From NCBI GenBank assembly GCA_963849115.1, contig CAWKGK010000009.1, positions 496,001-560,000 of the forward strand: a stretch of DNA of 64,000 bases, in the 5' to 3' direction. Source of the DNA: JACDAL01 sp963849115 (GTDB taxonomy: Bacteria; Actinomycetota; CADDZG01; WHSQ01). Positions 32,500 to 41,038 of this stretch are shown here, piece by piece (position 1 is the stretch's first letter; the number at the start of each line of letters is the position of its first letter). The notes under the pieces were generated by a model that was not told the DNA's origin, made no database searches, and was given only the letters and a program-made list of their open reading frames with translations. A program made the translations under genes and the position numbers.

Positions 32500-33669
32500 G
32501 TGAACGCCGGAGTCCTGCTCTTCATCGTGGCGATTCTGGTCGTCGTGATGGTGCACGAGACCGGGCACTTCCTGGTCGCTAAGCTGTTCAACTTCAAGGC
32601 CACGAAGTTCTTCCTCGGGTTCGGCCCCACCGTGTGGTCGTTCACACGCGGAGAGACCGAATACGGCATCAAGGCGATTCCCGCCGGGGGCTTCGTGAAG
32701 ATCGTGGGGATGAACCCCTACGAGGAGATTGCTCCCGCCGACCGGGAGCGCTCCTATTTCACCAAGCCTCGTTGGCAGCGGGCACTGGTGCTGGTGGCGG
32801 GCTCGGCGACGCACTGGCCCGTGGCCTTTCTGATTCTGTTGGTGACCTCGATGACGCTGGGTTTTCCGACGGGCAAAGCCAGCACCGAGGTGGCGGCGGT
32901 CTCGCAGGAGAGCCCCGCGCTCGAGTCGGGTCTCAGGGCCGGCGACGTCATCACCGGCGTCGAGGGACTGGAGACCAGGTCGTGGGAGCGGGTCAGCGCT
33001 TATATCCGCGCCCACGCAGGCGAGGAGGTGACGTTCACCGTTTCTCGTGGCGGCACCGAGCAGCCGGTCGACGTCGTCTTGGGACGGGCGATCTACAGCC
33101 CCAGTCGCGGCCCCGTCGACTACGCGTCGGCCTCCGAGGAGCTGCGTGAGCCGCGCGGCAACGAAAAGGTGGTCGGTTTCCTCGGCGTGCAGCCGACCGA
33201 GCTCTTCGAGAAGAAGGCCTTCTTCGGGGCCGCAGCCGACGCCGCCGACAAGACATGGGAGGCCACCAAGCTGTCGGTTCAGGGCATCGGCCAGGTCTTC
33301 TCCATGGTCGTCGACGGCCGGCTCTGGGGTGCGCTCTCGGGCAGCGGCGAGCGCGCCATCGACGAGGGCCCGCTGGGGATCGTGGGGGCCGGCCGCATCG
33401 CCGGAGAGAGCGTCGCCACAGGCCAGTACCTCAACCTCATCGGGCTGATCGTCGGATTCACTATCTTCGTGGGGCTCATGAACCTGCTGCCCCTGCCCCC
33501 GCTCGACGGGGGCCACCTGGCGGTCGTCGCATACGAGGCCGTGACCAAGCGGCCGGTGGATATGCGCAAGCTGATCCCAGTGGCCGCCGCGGTGCTGAGT
33601 TTCTTCGTGATCCTGTTCGTGGCATCTCTCTACCTCGACATCGCTCGCCCCATCCGCACCCCCCTCTAG
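32500..33669 (+). CDS. rseP: Site-2 (RseP-type) intramembrane metalloprotease
   Basis: 389 residues. The zinc motif HETGH lies at residues 19-23 in the first helix, and the second metal-ligand motif is LMNLLPLPPLDGGHL. A PDZ domain occupies about residues 125-210 (ESPALESGLRAGDVITGVEGLETRSWERV). Such proteases release membrane-tethered anti-sigma factors or clear signal peptides. GTG 32500 has only a weak ribosome site (GGCCAGG). It is 87 nt after dxr. Confidence 0.94.
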   Translation: MNAGVLLFIVAILVVVMVHETGHFLVAKLFNFKATKFFLGFGPTVWSFTRGETEYGIKAIPAGGFVKIVGMNPYEEIAPADRERSYFTKPRWQRALVLVAGSATHWPVAFLILLVTSMTLGFPTGKASTEVAAVSQESPALESGLRAGDVITGVEGLETRSWERVSAYIRAHAGEEVTFTVSRGGTEQPVDVVLGRAIYSPSRGPVDYASASEELREPRGNEKVVGFLGVQPTELFEKKAFFGAAADAADKTWEATKLSVQGIGQVFSMVVDGRLWGALSGSGERAIDEGPLGIVGAGRIAGESVATGQYLNLIGLIVGFTIFVGLMNLLPLPPLDGGHLAVVAYEAVTKRPVDMRKLIPVAAAVLSFFVILFVASLYLDIARPIRTPL

Positions 33670-33828
33670 CGCCACCCGCCCTCGTTGCCGGAGGAAGCGG
33701 GGTCCAACTGGGCGCCTCTCTAAGTGCGTGGATCTCGTCCCGGAGTGACCTGAAGTGAGCGCATTACTGTGCGGTCTGCTCCCCCTCTGTTGGTAGCGAC
33801 CTCCGGCGACTGGTCCCGGGAAGACTTC

Positions 33829-33875
33829 TTGACTAGTCGGGTGGTGCCAGCTACTATGCTGTACATGGTAGCTGG
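33829..33875 (+). promoter_or_regulatory. padR promoter and PadR operator
   Basis: TTGACT (33829-33834), a 17-nt spacer and TACTAT (33852-33857) form the best promoter in the window. The ATG at 33865 comes 7 nt after the -10, so the mRNA is probably leaderless. A perfect dyad CCAGCTAC-N13-GTAGCTGG (33847-33854 and 33868-33875) covers the -10 and the start codon. This matches how PadR dimers repress their own genes. Confidence 0.8.
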
Positions 33876-34200
33876 TGGAGACAGGTTGTTGGCCCAGATG
33901 AGACGGGGCACCCTCGAGTACTGCGTGCTCGCGCTTCTTCGAGACGAGGAGCGATACGGCTTCGACCTTGTCCGCGCGCTCGACGGGATGGCCACGAGCG
34001 AGGGGACGATCTACCCCCTGCTCAGTCGGCTCCGCCGCGACGGTTTGGTCTCCACCACGTGGGAGGAATCGCCTACCGGACCTCCTCGCCGCTACTACCG
34101 CTTGACTCCAAAGGGTCACAAGGCCCTGGGAGAGTTCGTTGGGGAATGGCAACGGTTCCGCGATGCCGTAGACCGCTTCGTAGGAGGAGAAAGAGAGTGA
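33865..34200 (+). CDS. PadR-family transcriptional regulator
   Basis: 111 residues from ATG 33865, a normal PadR length. The winged helix is clear: LLAQMRRGTLEYCVLALLRDEERYGFDLVRAL, SEGTIYPLLSRLRRDGLV and GPPRRYYRLTPKGHKAL. The longer frame from 33769 would translate through the promoter. It overlaps by GTGA a HAAS-domain membrane gene, the usual partner. The perfect dyad over its start codon indicates autorepression. Confidence 0.93.
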   Translation: MVAGGDRLLAQMRRGTLEYCVLALLRDEERYGFDLVRALDGMATSEGTIYPLLSRLRRDGLVSTTWEESPTGPPRRYYRLTPKGHKALGEFVGEWQRFRDAVDRFVGGERE

Positions 34201-34805
34201 ATTCGACTCGCAATCGTGCCGTCAGTGAGTATCTTCGGGAGTTGCAGCGATCCATGAGGGACCTTCCCTCGCCGCGTCGTGAAGAGATCCTCGCCGAGAT
34301 CAAGGAACACATCACTGCCGGACTGTCGGAGTTTCCGAGGGAAACAGAAGCCGACGTTCGCAATGTCTTGGAGCGCCTTGGCGACCCGCACGACATCGCC
34401 GCGGAGGCTCGCGACCGCCTTGGCCTGCGACATGCTGGGCGCCGAAGGCCGTGGGGATTGATCGGCGGGGTCTTGGTCCTCGTAGTGCTTGGCGCTATCG
34501 TTGGAGCATTCTTGACGAACAGCGACGGGTCGCGTCATGCGATTACCGAATTTCAGTTCTCACGCGTCAGTACCGGAGATAGCAAGGAAGAAGTGTCCCA
34601 AGCACTCGCGGGCCCAGGGGAAGGCGGCTCAAAGGTGTCGGGGCTCGATCCTCAAGCAGTTGAAGTCGAACTACGGCCCGGTCAAGAGCGGTATGACGAC
34701 TGCTGGTCCTATTCCCTCGACGGCCCGGGCGTTGGCCCTGGTTCAGAGGCAGCGGTCTGCTTCATCGCCGACGAGGTTGTCTACACGGTTTTCTTGAGTG
34801 ACTGA
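34197..34805 (+). CDS. HAAS-domain membrane protein, PadR partner
   Basis: 202 residues from GTG 34197. The N-terminal HAAS/DUF1700-like helical domain (AVSEYLRELQRSMRDLPSPRREEILAEIKEHI, then VLERLGDPHDIAAEA) is followed by one transmembrane helix (WGLIGGVLVLVVLGAIVGAFL). An extracytoplasmic region of about 90 residues with two Cys (DDCWSYS, AVCFIAD) ends the protein; that outer part resembles SmpA/BLIP-like folds (STGDSKEEVSQALAGPGE). Genes of this type are typically co-regulated with PadR; the function is not known. Confidence 0.82.
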   Translation: MNSTRNRAVSEYLRELQRSMRDLPSPRREEILAEIKEHITAGLSEFPRETEADVRNVLERLGDPHDIAAEARDRLGLRHAGRRRPWGLIGGVLVLVVLGAIVGAFLTNSDGSRHAITEFQFSRVSTGDSKEEVSQALAGPGEGGSKVSGLDPQAVEVELRPGQERYDDCWSYSLDGPGVGPGSEAAVCFIADEVVYTVFLSD

Positions 34806-34842
34806 GACATCTGCCGCATGATGGCGCCGGGGGCTGCATCCG

Positions 34843-34924
34843 GTGGCTGCTGTGCGACCGTCTACCTCCAGCCACCCAATGCGGTGGCTCACGTGCAGCG
34901 GTCTACTCTCAACCCCCGCAGGCT
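34843..34924 (+). repeat. Tandem intergenic element, two 41-bp units
   Basis: Unit 1 starts GTGGCTGCTGTGCGACCG (34843) and unit 2 starts GTGGCTCACGTGCAGCGG (34884); both continue into GTCTACY and an AACCCCC/AGCCACCC-type end. The period is 41. The 34843 unit matches the complement of 52133-52168 at 30 of 36 positions. The element lies 38 nt after the HAAS-gene stop, between it and ispG. Confidence 0.7.
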
Positions 34925-34957
34925 CCGATCGGTCGCCCAGTAGCGATGCGTGGAACC

Positions 34958-34963
34958 TAGACT
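34958..34963 (+). promoter_or_regulatory. Candidate -10 of ispG (leaderless start)
   Basis: TAGACT ends 7 nt before ATG 34971. The GGAAGG between them is too close to the ATG to be a normal ribosome site. No -35 is evident. Confidence 0.45.
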
Positions 34964-34970
34964 GGAAGGC

Positions 34971-36137
34971 ATGTACGAGCGTCGCAAGTCCCGACAAATA
35001 GCCGTGGGCTCGGTCGTCATCGGCGGCGACGCCCCCATCTCGGTCCAGTCCATGACGACCACCAAGACCGACGACGTCGAGGCAACCCTGGTCCAGGTCC
35101 ACCAGCTCGCGACGCAGGGTGCCGACATCGTGAGGGTGGCGGTGCCGCACGAGGCTGATGCCCTTGCGCTGCCCGTAATCGTGGCCGAGGGCGGGGTCCC
35201 GATCATCGCCGACATCCACTTCTCTGTGCGACTGGCACTGATGGCGCTCGAGGCCGGCGTCCACGGGCTCAGGGTGAATCCCGGCAACATGCGAAATCCC
35301 AAACACGTCAAAGAAGTGGCAGACGGTGCCCGGGAGCGGGGCATACCCATCCGCATCGGAGTGAACGCCGGCTCCCTCGACAAGAAGCTCGTGGCCAAAC
35401 ACGGCCGGCCGACCGCCGAGGCCCTGGTGGAGAGCGCGCTGTGGGAGATCTCGTTGCTGGAGGAGCATGGATTCTCCGACATCAAGGTCTCGGTCAAGCA
35501 TCAGAACGTCCCCGAGATGATCGCCGCCTACCGCCTGCTGGCCGCGCGCACCGACGTGCCGCTGCACCTGGGCGTGACCGAGGCGGGCACTCCTAAGCAG
35601 GGCATCATCAAGTCCGCCATCGGCATCGGGACCCTGCTCGCCGAAGGCATCGGCGACACGATCCGGGTGTCGCTGACCGCCGACCCCGTCGAGGAGATCA
35701 CGGCCGGAAAGCAGATCCTGAAGTCCCTGGGACTGAGGGAAGAGGGCTTCGACCTGGTCGCCTGCCCCTCCTGCGGCCGAGCGGAGCTAGACGTCTTCGC
35801 TCTGGCGAACGAGGTCGAATCTCGGATCGAAGAGATGGACCTGCCTCCGATGCAGATCGCGGTAATGGGGTGCGAGGTCAACGGCCCCGGCGAGGCACGC
35901 GACGCGGACATCGGCATCGCTGCGGGCCCGGGCCGCGGGCTCCTGTTCGCCAAGGGCAAGCAGATCGGCTGGGTGCCCCACGACGGGCTGGTCGATGCGC
36001 TCCTCCACGAGGCCTCGCGCGTGGCCGCGGAGATCAGGGCCTCCGGCGAAGGCGCCGAGGGCGGCCCCACGGTGCTGAAGGGCGCCTCTCGCAGGCAGAC
36101 GATGGCGATTGGCGGGATCGGCAGCCGCTCGAGCTGA
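34971..36137 (+). CDS. ispG: 4-hydroxy-3-methylbut-2-enyl-diphosphate synthase
   Basis: 388 residues from ATG 34971; GTG 34950 is an alternative that would overlap the -10-like TAGACT. The TIM-barrel part includes ISVQSMTTTKTDDVEAT, PIIADIHFSVRLAL and GVNAGSLDKKL. The C-terminal iron-sulfur part has the CPSCGR pair and MGCEVNGPGEA, giving the three Cys and the Glu that hold the 4Fe-4S cluster. It catalyses the penultimate step of the MEP pathway started by Dxr. Confidence 0.96.
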   Translation: MYERRKSRQIAVGSVVIGGDAPISVQSMTTTKTDDVEATLVQVHQLATQGADIVRVAVPHEADALALPVIVAEGGVPIIADIHFSVRLALMALEAGVHGLRVNPGNMRNPKHVKEVADGARERGIPIRIGVNAGSLDKKLVAKHGRPTAEALVESALWEISLLEEHGFSDIKVSVKHQNVPEMIAAYRLLAARTDVPLHLGVTEAGTPKQGIIKSAIGIGTLLAEGIGDTIRVSLTADPVEEITAGKQILKSLGLREEGFDLVACPSCGRAELDVFALANEVESRIEEMDLPPMQIAVMGCEVNGPGEARDADIGIAAGPGRGLLFAKGKQIGWVPHDGLVDALLHEASRVAAEIRASGEGAEGGPTVLKGASRRQTMAIGGIGSRSS

Positions 36138-36254
36138 ACCGGAAATTGGCGCGCTGCCTTGCCCGCGCGTACCCTCGCCCCCAGAGGCGGCTGTGCTATC
36201 CTGGTGCTGCGGCTGGGCGTTTTGGCGCGGTCGGTTAATGACGTGGCTTCGTGG

Positions 36255-36272
36255 CCCCTCGGCAGAGGGGCT
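36255..36272 (+). promoter_or_regulatory. Hairpin in the rimP leader
   Basis: GCCCCTC-GGCA-GAGGGGC is a perfect 7-bp stem with a tetraloop, followed by the T-rich TTCATTATT. It lies 20 nt before the rimP start. It could attenuate or terminate transcription entering the rimP-nusA operon. Confidence 0.45.
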
Positions 36273-36292
36273 TCATTATTGAGGGAGGGCAG

Positions 36293-36751
36293 GTGGGCGC
36301 GCTCGAGGAGGTTTCGACCCTCGCCGCCGCGGTCGCCGAGAGGCGCTCCCTCACGTTGTGGGACATCCAGCTAAGCGGGCGGCCGGGTCAGGCGATCGTG
36401 CGCGTGTTTGTCGATGCGGCCGGTGGAGTCGATCTCGACACTGTGGCCGACATGGCCCAGGAGTTGTCGCGAGGGCTCGATCTGCACGATCCGATCCCGG
36501 GCCGTTACACGCTCGAGGTGTCCTCCCCCGGTCTCGAGCGCAACCTGAGCCGGCCCGAGCACTTTCAGCTGTCGACGGGCAGCAAGGTCGTGATCAAGAC
36601 CAGCAGCAAGCTGGTGCCGGAGGGACACCGCGTGGAAGGCGAGATCGTGGCCGCCAACCGAGAGGGCGTGCGCATCGAGCGTGGCCACGGGGCCGTGGAA
36701 GTTCCCTACGACGAGATCAAGTCTGCGAGGACGGTGTTCGAATGGAGCTGA
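36293..36751 (+). CDS. rimP: Ribosome maturation factor RimP
   Basis: 152 residues from GTG 36293, which follows GAGGGAGGG. The in-frame GTG 36251 would pass through a hairpin and is less likely. WDIQLSGRPGQAIVRVFVDAAGGVDLDTVADMAQELSRGLD and YTLEVSSPGLERNLSRPEHF are the RimP signatures. It assists 30S maturation and conventionally leads the nusA-infB operon, as here. Confidence 0.93.
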   Translation: MGALEEVSTLAAAVAERRSLTLWDIQLSGRPGQAIVRVFVDAAGGVDLDTVADMAQELSRGLDLHDPIPGRYTLEVSSPGLERNLSRPEHFQLSTGSKVVIKTSSKLVPEGHRVEGEIVAANREGVRIERGHGAVEVPYDEIKSARTVFEWS

Positions 36752-36818
36752 GAGCTTCGGCGCCGACTCGGCCGGATAAGCGGAGCAGTACCAAGGAGAC
36801 AGAGGAAGAAGGTAAGCA

Positions 36819-37967
36819 ATGAAGGTCCCCATGGACTCTCTAAGAGAGCTCGAACGCGAGCGCGGGATCTCGCTGGATACGGTGGTGGAGGCGATCGAGA
36901 AGGCGCTTGCGTCGGCCTATCTGCGGATGACGAACGCGGACGAGACCCGCGACGCGCGCTCGGTGATCAACCGCGACACGGGGGAGGTGACCCTGTTCGC
37001 GCAAGAGATCGAGATCGACTTCGATACCGAAGAGAGAACCTTGCTGAAGGAATGGGAGGACACGCCGTCTGACTTTGGGCGCATCGCCGCGCAGACGGCC
37101 AAGCAGGTGATCCTGCAGCGTCTTCGTGAGGCCGAGCGTGATCTGACCTTCGGCGAGTACTCGGGTCGCGAGGGAGACATCGTCACCGGCATCGTCCAGC
37201 AGCACGATCACCGCTACACGATTCTTGACCTCGGCAAGGCCGAGGCCCGGATGCCTCCTCAAGAGCAGATGCCGCACGAGCGATACGAGCACGGCATGCG
37301 CCTCAAGGCATACATCGTCGAGGTGCGAAAGTCGGATCGCGGCCCCCAGATCATCGTGTCGCGCACCCATCCCGAGCTCATCAAGCGCCTCTTCGAGCTC
37401 GAGGTTCCCGAGATCCTCGATGGCATCGTCGAGATCAAGAAGGTGGCGCGCGAGCCGGGACATCGCTCGAAGATCGCGGTGGTATCACACGATCGCAACG
37501 TGGATCCCGTGGGCGCGTGTGTGGGTTCGCGCGGAGCGCGTGTGCGCATGGTCATGAATGAGTTGCGCGGCGAAAAGATCGACATCATCAAGTGGACCGA
37601 CAATCTCGAAGACTTCGTCGCGAACGCGCTGTCGCCGGCGAAGGTCAAAGAGGTGCGCGCCCAAGCGGACCAGACCGCACTCGTCATCGTTCCCGATTAT
37701 CAGCTCAGCCTCGCCATCGGCAAGGAAGGACAGAACGCGCGCCTCGCAGCCCGCCTCACCGGACTCAAGGTCGACATCAAGTCCGAGTCGCAGATACACA
37801 GCAGCGAAGAGGCAAAGAAAGCGGCCGCAGCGGAAGCTGCTGAAAGAGCGGCGGAATCCACCGAAGAGCCGGAAGCCCCCGAAGAGGCGGATGCCATCGG
37901 CGAGCCGGCCACGGCGGGGGAATCCACCCCCTCGGGGCCGTCGAACCCCCTAGAGCAACCGAGTTGA
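36819..37967 (+). CDS. nusA: Transcription termination/antitermination factor NusA
   Basis: 382 residues: N-terminal polymerase-binding domain (residues 1-130), S1 domain (EGDIVTGIVQQHDHRYTILDLGKAEARMP) and two KH domains (VDPVGACVGSRGARVRMVMNELRGEKIDII; LSLAIGKEGQNARLAARLTG). The C-terminal 55 residues are Ala/Glu-rich and disordered, with no acidic repeat domains, typical outside proteobacteria. It is followed in the same frame by the ylxR coding region after a single stop codon. Confidence 0.96.
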   Translation: MKVPMDSLRELERERGISLDTVVEAIEKALASAYLRMTNADETRDARSVINRDTGEVTLFAQEIEIDFDTEERTLLKEWEDTPSDFGRIAAQTAKQVILQRLREAERDLTFGEYSGREGDIVTGIVQQHDHRYTILDLGKAEARMPPQEQMPHERYEHGMRLKAYIVEVRKSDRGPQIIVSRTHPELIKRLFELEVPEILDGIVEIKKVAREPGHRSKIAVVSHDRNVDPVGACVGSRGARVRMVMNELRGEKIDIIKWTDNLEDFVANALSPAKVKEVRAQADQTALVIVPDYQLSLAIGKEGQNARLAARLTGLKVDIKSESQIHSSEEAKKAAAAEAAERAAESTEEPEAPEEADAIGEPATAGESTPSGPSNPLEQPS

Positions 37968-37973
37968 GCAGAG

Positions 37974-38270
37974 CTGAGTAAAATAGGTCATATCCCGGAA
38001 AGAACCTGCGTAGGCTGCCGCGCTAAGAGACCCCAGCGAGAGTTGGTGCGACTGCACAGGGCCCCGGACGGCTCCATCCGGCTGGACGACCGATGGGCCG
38101 AATTCGGTGTCGGCAGCCGCCGAAGCGTGGCGACCGGCCGGGGCGCCTATCTGTGCCGGAAGGCGCGCTGCCTGCAAGAGATGAAGCCCGCGCGCTTGGC
38201 GCGGGCGCTGCAAACAAGACTCGAGCCAACCCCGCAGCTCCTGGAAGAGCTGCGGGGAGTGCTCGCATAG
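37974..38270 (+). CDS. rnpM: YlxR/RnpM family RNA-binding protein (non-canonical start)
   Basis: The conserved YlxR body is complete: RTCVGCRAKRPQRELVRLHR followed by the GRGAYLCRKARC motif. No ATG, GTG or TTG exists between the nusA stop (37965) and the essential CVGC motif; TTG 38043 lies past it. CTG 37974, ATA 37983 or ATC 37992 are the possible starts; I tentatively use CTG, giving about 98 residues. The family binds RNase P RNA in Bacillus and is always found between nusA and infB. The missing start could also reflect a base error. Confidence 0.8.
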   Translation: MSKIGHIPERTCVGCRAKRPQRELVRLHRAPDGSIRLDDRWAEFGVGSRRSVATGRGAYLCRKARCLQEMKPARLARALQTRLEPTPQLLEELRGVLA

Positions 38271-38280
38271 GAGACAAGCG

Positions 38281-40366
38281 ATGGCTAGACCAAGGGTGAA
38301 CGAGATAGCGAGGGAGCTCGGGCTCAGCTCCAAGGAGGTGCTGACTCACCTCGAGGAGATCGGGCATCCCGTCAAGAGCCACTCCTCGGCGGTGGACGAG
38401 GACATCGCTGACGCGCCTGCGCACGGAAATGGGAGGAGCGGCTGCCGCCGAGCCCGAGGCTCGGCTCCCGGCTGCCGGCGCCGAGCCCGAACCCGCACCT
38501 CGCGAAGCAGTTGCTGTTGAGCCTGAACCGCAAGAGGTGGTTGCGGTTGTGCCGGAGCCTCCGGAGGACATCGCCCCTCCCCAAAAGGAAGAGGTGCTCG
38601 AGCCCGCCGAGTCTCCGGCCGTGGCCGTTCATCGAGGCATCACGGTGCAGGACTTCGCCGCCAAGGTGGGACGCTCCGCAGCCGAAGTGCAGCGCCAGCT
38701 GATAGGCCTCGGCGAAATGGTCACCCTGACTCAGCCCATGACCGACGAGGCGATCGAGCTGGTCTCGGAAGCTCTCGGGATCGGCGTCAGCGTCGTCGAC
38801 CCGGCGGTCGAGGAGGCGGCAGAGGACTTCTCAGAGGACGAGGCCGAAGACGATGGGGCACTCGAGCCCCGGCCCCCGGTGGTCACGGTGATGGGCCATG
38901 TCGATCACGGGAAGACCTCGATCCTCGACGCCATCCGACGCACGAACGTGGTTTCGGGAGAGGCGGGGGGGATCACCCAGCACATCGGCGCCTACCGGGT
39001 GCGGGTGAACGATCGCGACGTGACGTTCATCGACACCCCGGGTCACGAGGCCTTCACCGCTATGCGGGCGCGCGGCGCTCAGGTCACCGACCTTGCGGTG
39101 CTCGTGGTGGCGGCGGACGACGGCGTCATGCCGCAGACGGTCGAGGCTATCGACCACGCCCGCGCCGCAGGCGTGCCGGTGGTCGTGGCGGTCAATAAGA
39201 TCGACCGGCCCGACGCCGACCCGACGCGGGTGCGTCAGCAGCTCTCCGACCACGGGCTGCTCCCCGAGGAGTGGGGCGGCGAGACGATCTACGTCGACGT
39301 CTCCGCCAAAGAGCGCACGAACCTCGACACCCTGCTCGAGATGATTCTTCTGACCTCAGACGTCCAGCTCGACTTGCGCGCCAATCCGCACGCCTCCGCC
39401 CGGGGCAACGTCATCGAGGCAAATCTCGACAAGGGCCGAGGTCCAGTCGCGACGGTTCTGGTCAAGCGAGGCGAGCTGCGAAGAGGCGACCTCGTGGTGG
39501 CCGGGACTTCGTGGGGCAAGATCCGGGCGATGCTCGACGAGCACGGCCGCAACGTCAAGAGCGCGGGCCCGGGTACACCGGTGCAGGTGCTTGGCTGGCA
39601 GTCGCTGCCCGAAGCAGGCGACGAGTTCCACGCTGCCTATGACGAACGAGAGGCGCGCGCGGTGACCTCTGAGCGCGAGCAGCATCGGCGCGCCGCCGAT
39701 CTGGTGGCTCAGAAGCAGGTATCGCTCCAGGACCTCTTGAGTGCGACCCAGGACGGAGGTATCCCCGAGCTCAACCTGGTGCTCAAGGCCGACACACAGG
39801 GTTCGGTGGAGGCGCTCGACGGCCAGCTCTCGGGAATGGACCAGTCACTCGTCAAGCTCAACATCCTGCGTAAGGGAGCCGGCGCGATCACCGAGAACGA
39901 TGTGGCGCTGGCTCAGGCGTCGGGCGCCACCGTGATCGGCTTCAACGTGGTGCCCACCTCTCAGGCTCGAGCGCTCGCCGAGGGCGAAGTCGACATTCGC
40001 AGCTATCGGGTGATCTATCAGGCGGTCCAGGACATCCAGGATGCGGCCCGGGGTCTGCTCGGTCCCGAAACGCGCGAGGTGCCGATGGGCCAAGCCGAGG
40101 TGCGAGCGACGTTTCGCGTGCCTCGCTACGGGCTGGTGGCCGGTTGCATGGTCATTGAGGGGACGATCCGCCGGAACGCCCGCGCCCGGCTGGTGCGGGA
40201 TGGGACCGTCGTCTACGAGAGCCGCATCGGTTCGTTGCGGCGGTTCAAGGACGATGCGCGCGAGGTAGCGGCCGGGTTCGAGTGCGGGATCGGGATCGAG
40301 GGGTACCAGGACGTCAAGGAGGGCGACCTGATCCAAGCCTTCGAGATCCAGGAAGTGGCCCGGTAA
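38281..40366 (+). CDS. infB: Translation initiation factor IF-2, with one frameshift near the N-terminus
   Basis: ATG 38281 has AGGAGA upstream and encodes MARPRVNEIARELGLSSKEV, the IF2 N-terminal domain. After DEDIADA the frame breaks at GCGCCTGCGC; removing one C of 38416-38417 gives ADALRTEMGGAAAAEPE and joins the long frame to 40366, about 694 residues in all. The rest is intact: a Pro/Glu/Ala linker, IF2_N-like VQDFAAKVGRSAAEVQRQLI, and the GTPase domain with VVTVMGHVDHGKTSILDAIR, DTPGHEAFTAMRARGA and NKIDRPDADP. Domains II to IV follow. IF-2 is essential, so a sequencing error is more likely than a true mutation. Confidence 0.92.
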
Positions 40367-40376
40367 CCAGCCGCAC

Positions 40377-40685
40377 ATGTTCGTCGGTGTCGCCCGTTTC
40401 GAGCTGTTCATCCCGGAGAGCTCCTCGCTCAAGACCAAGAGAGCGATCCTTCGGTCTGTGATCGACGGGGCGCGCCACAAGTTCAACGCCTCGGTCTCAG
40501 AGGTCGAATTTCAAGATCTGTGGCAGCGGGCGGCGCTCGGGATCACCTGTGCCGGGGAGTCGGCGTCACATTGCCGCAGGGTGCTGTCAGAGATCGAGCG
40601 CTTCGTTGCACGCACAGCGGCGGGGGCCGCGGAGCTCACCGGCTCGGTGCATCAGGTTGTCAGCCTCGAAGATGTGCTGCCATGA
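40377..40685 (+). CDS. DUF503 (YlxP-like) protein
   Basis: 102 residues. MFVGVARFELFIPESSSLKTKRAILRSVIDGARHKFNASVSEVEFQDLWQRAALG is the DUF503 pattern. The family lies between infB and rbfA in many Gram-positive genomes and is thought to work in ribosome biogenesis, but its action is not established. The stop overlaps rbfA by ATGA. Confidence 0.93.
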   Translation: MFVGVARFELFIPESSSLKTKRAILRSVIDGARHKFNASVSEVEFQDLWQRAALGITCAGESASHCRRVLSEIERFVARTAAGAAELTGSVHQVVSLEDVLP

Positions 40686-41038
40686 GCAAGAGAACAAGGC
40701 GCGTGGAGAAACTCTCGGCTCAGGTCTTGTCGGAAGAGATCGCCCGCCTCAAGGACCCTCGCATCGGCTTCGTCACCGTCACCACCGTGAGGGTCACTCC
40801 CGATCTCCACCGGGCGCGCGTTCTTGTCAGCGTGCTCGGTTCGGACGAAGAGAAAGAGGACACGATGCGGGGACTCGTAAGTGCGGCGCCGCACCTCAGG
40901 GCTCACTTGGGGACTCAGATTCGGCTCAAGTTCGTGCCCGAGCTCGTGTTCGAGCTCGATCATGCCGCGGAGACCGCGGAGCGCGTGGAGAGCCTGCTTC
41001 GCCGTCTCCACTCGGAAGACTCGAGCGAGGAGGCCTGA
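40682..41038 (+). CDS. rbfA: Ribosome-binding factor A
   Basis: 118 residues from ATG 40682. TRRVEKLSAQVLSEEIARLKDPRIGFVTVTTVRVTPDLHRARVLVSVLG is the KH-type RbfA core, and LRAHLGTQIRLKFVPELVFELD completes it. It helps mature the 16S rRNA 5' end. It overlaps both neighbours (ATGA at each end), so the DUF503-rbfA-nrnA segment is tightly coupled. Confidence 0.95.
   Translation: MSKRTRRVEKLSAQVLSEEIARLKDPRIGFVTVTTVRVTPDLHRARVLVSVLGSDEEKEDTMRGLVSAAPHLRAHLGTQIRLKFVPELVFELDHAAETAERVESLLRRLHSEDSSEEA

Noticed and set aside
31525..34152. 875-codon minus-strand frame across dxr, rseP and padR
   Set aside because: It runs antisense to three confidently identified genes, and its Gly/His/Arg-rich translation has no recognisable domain.
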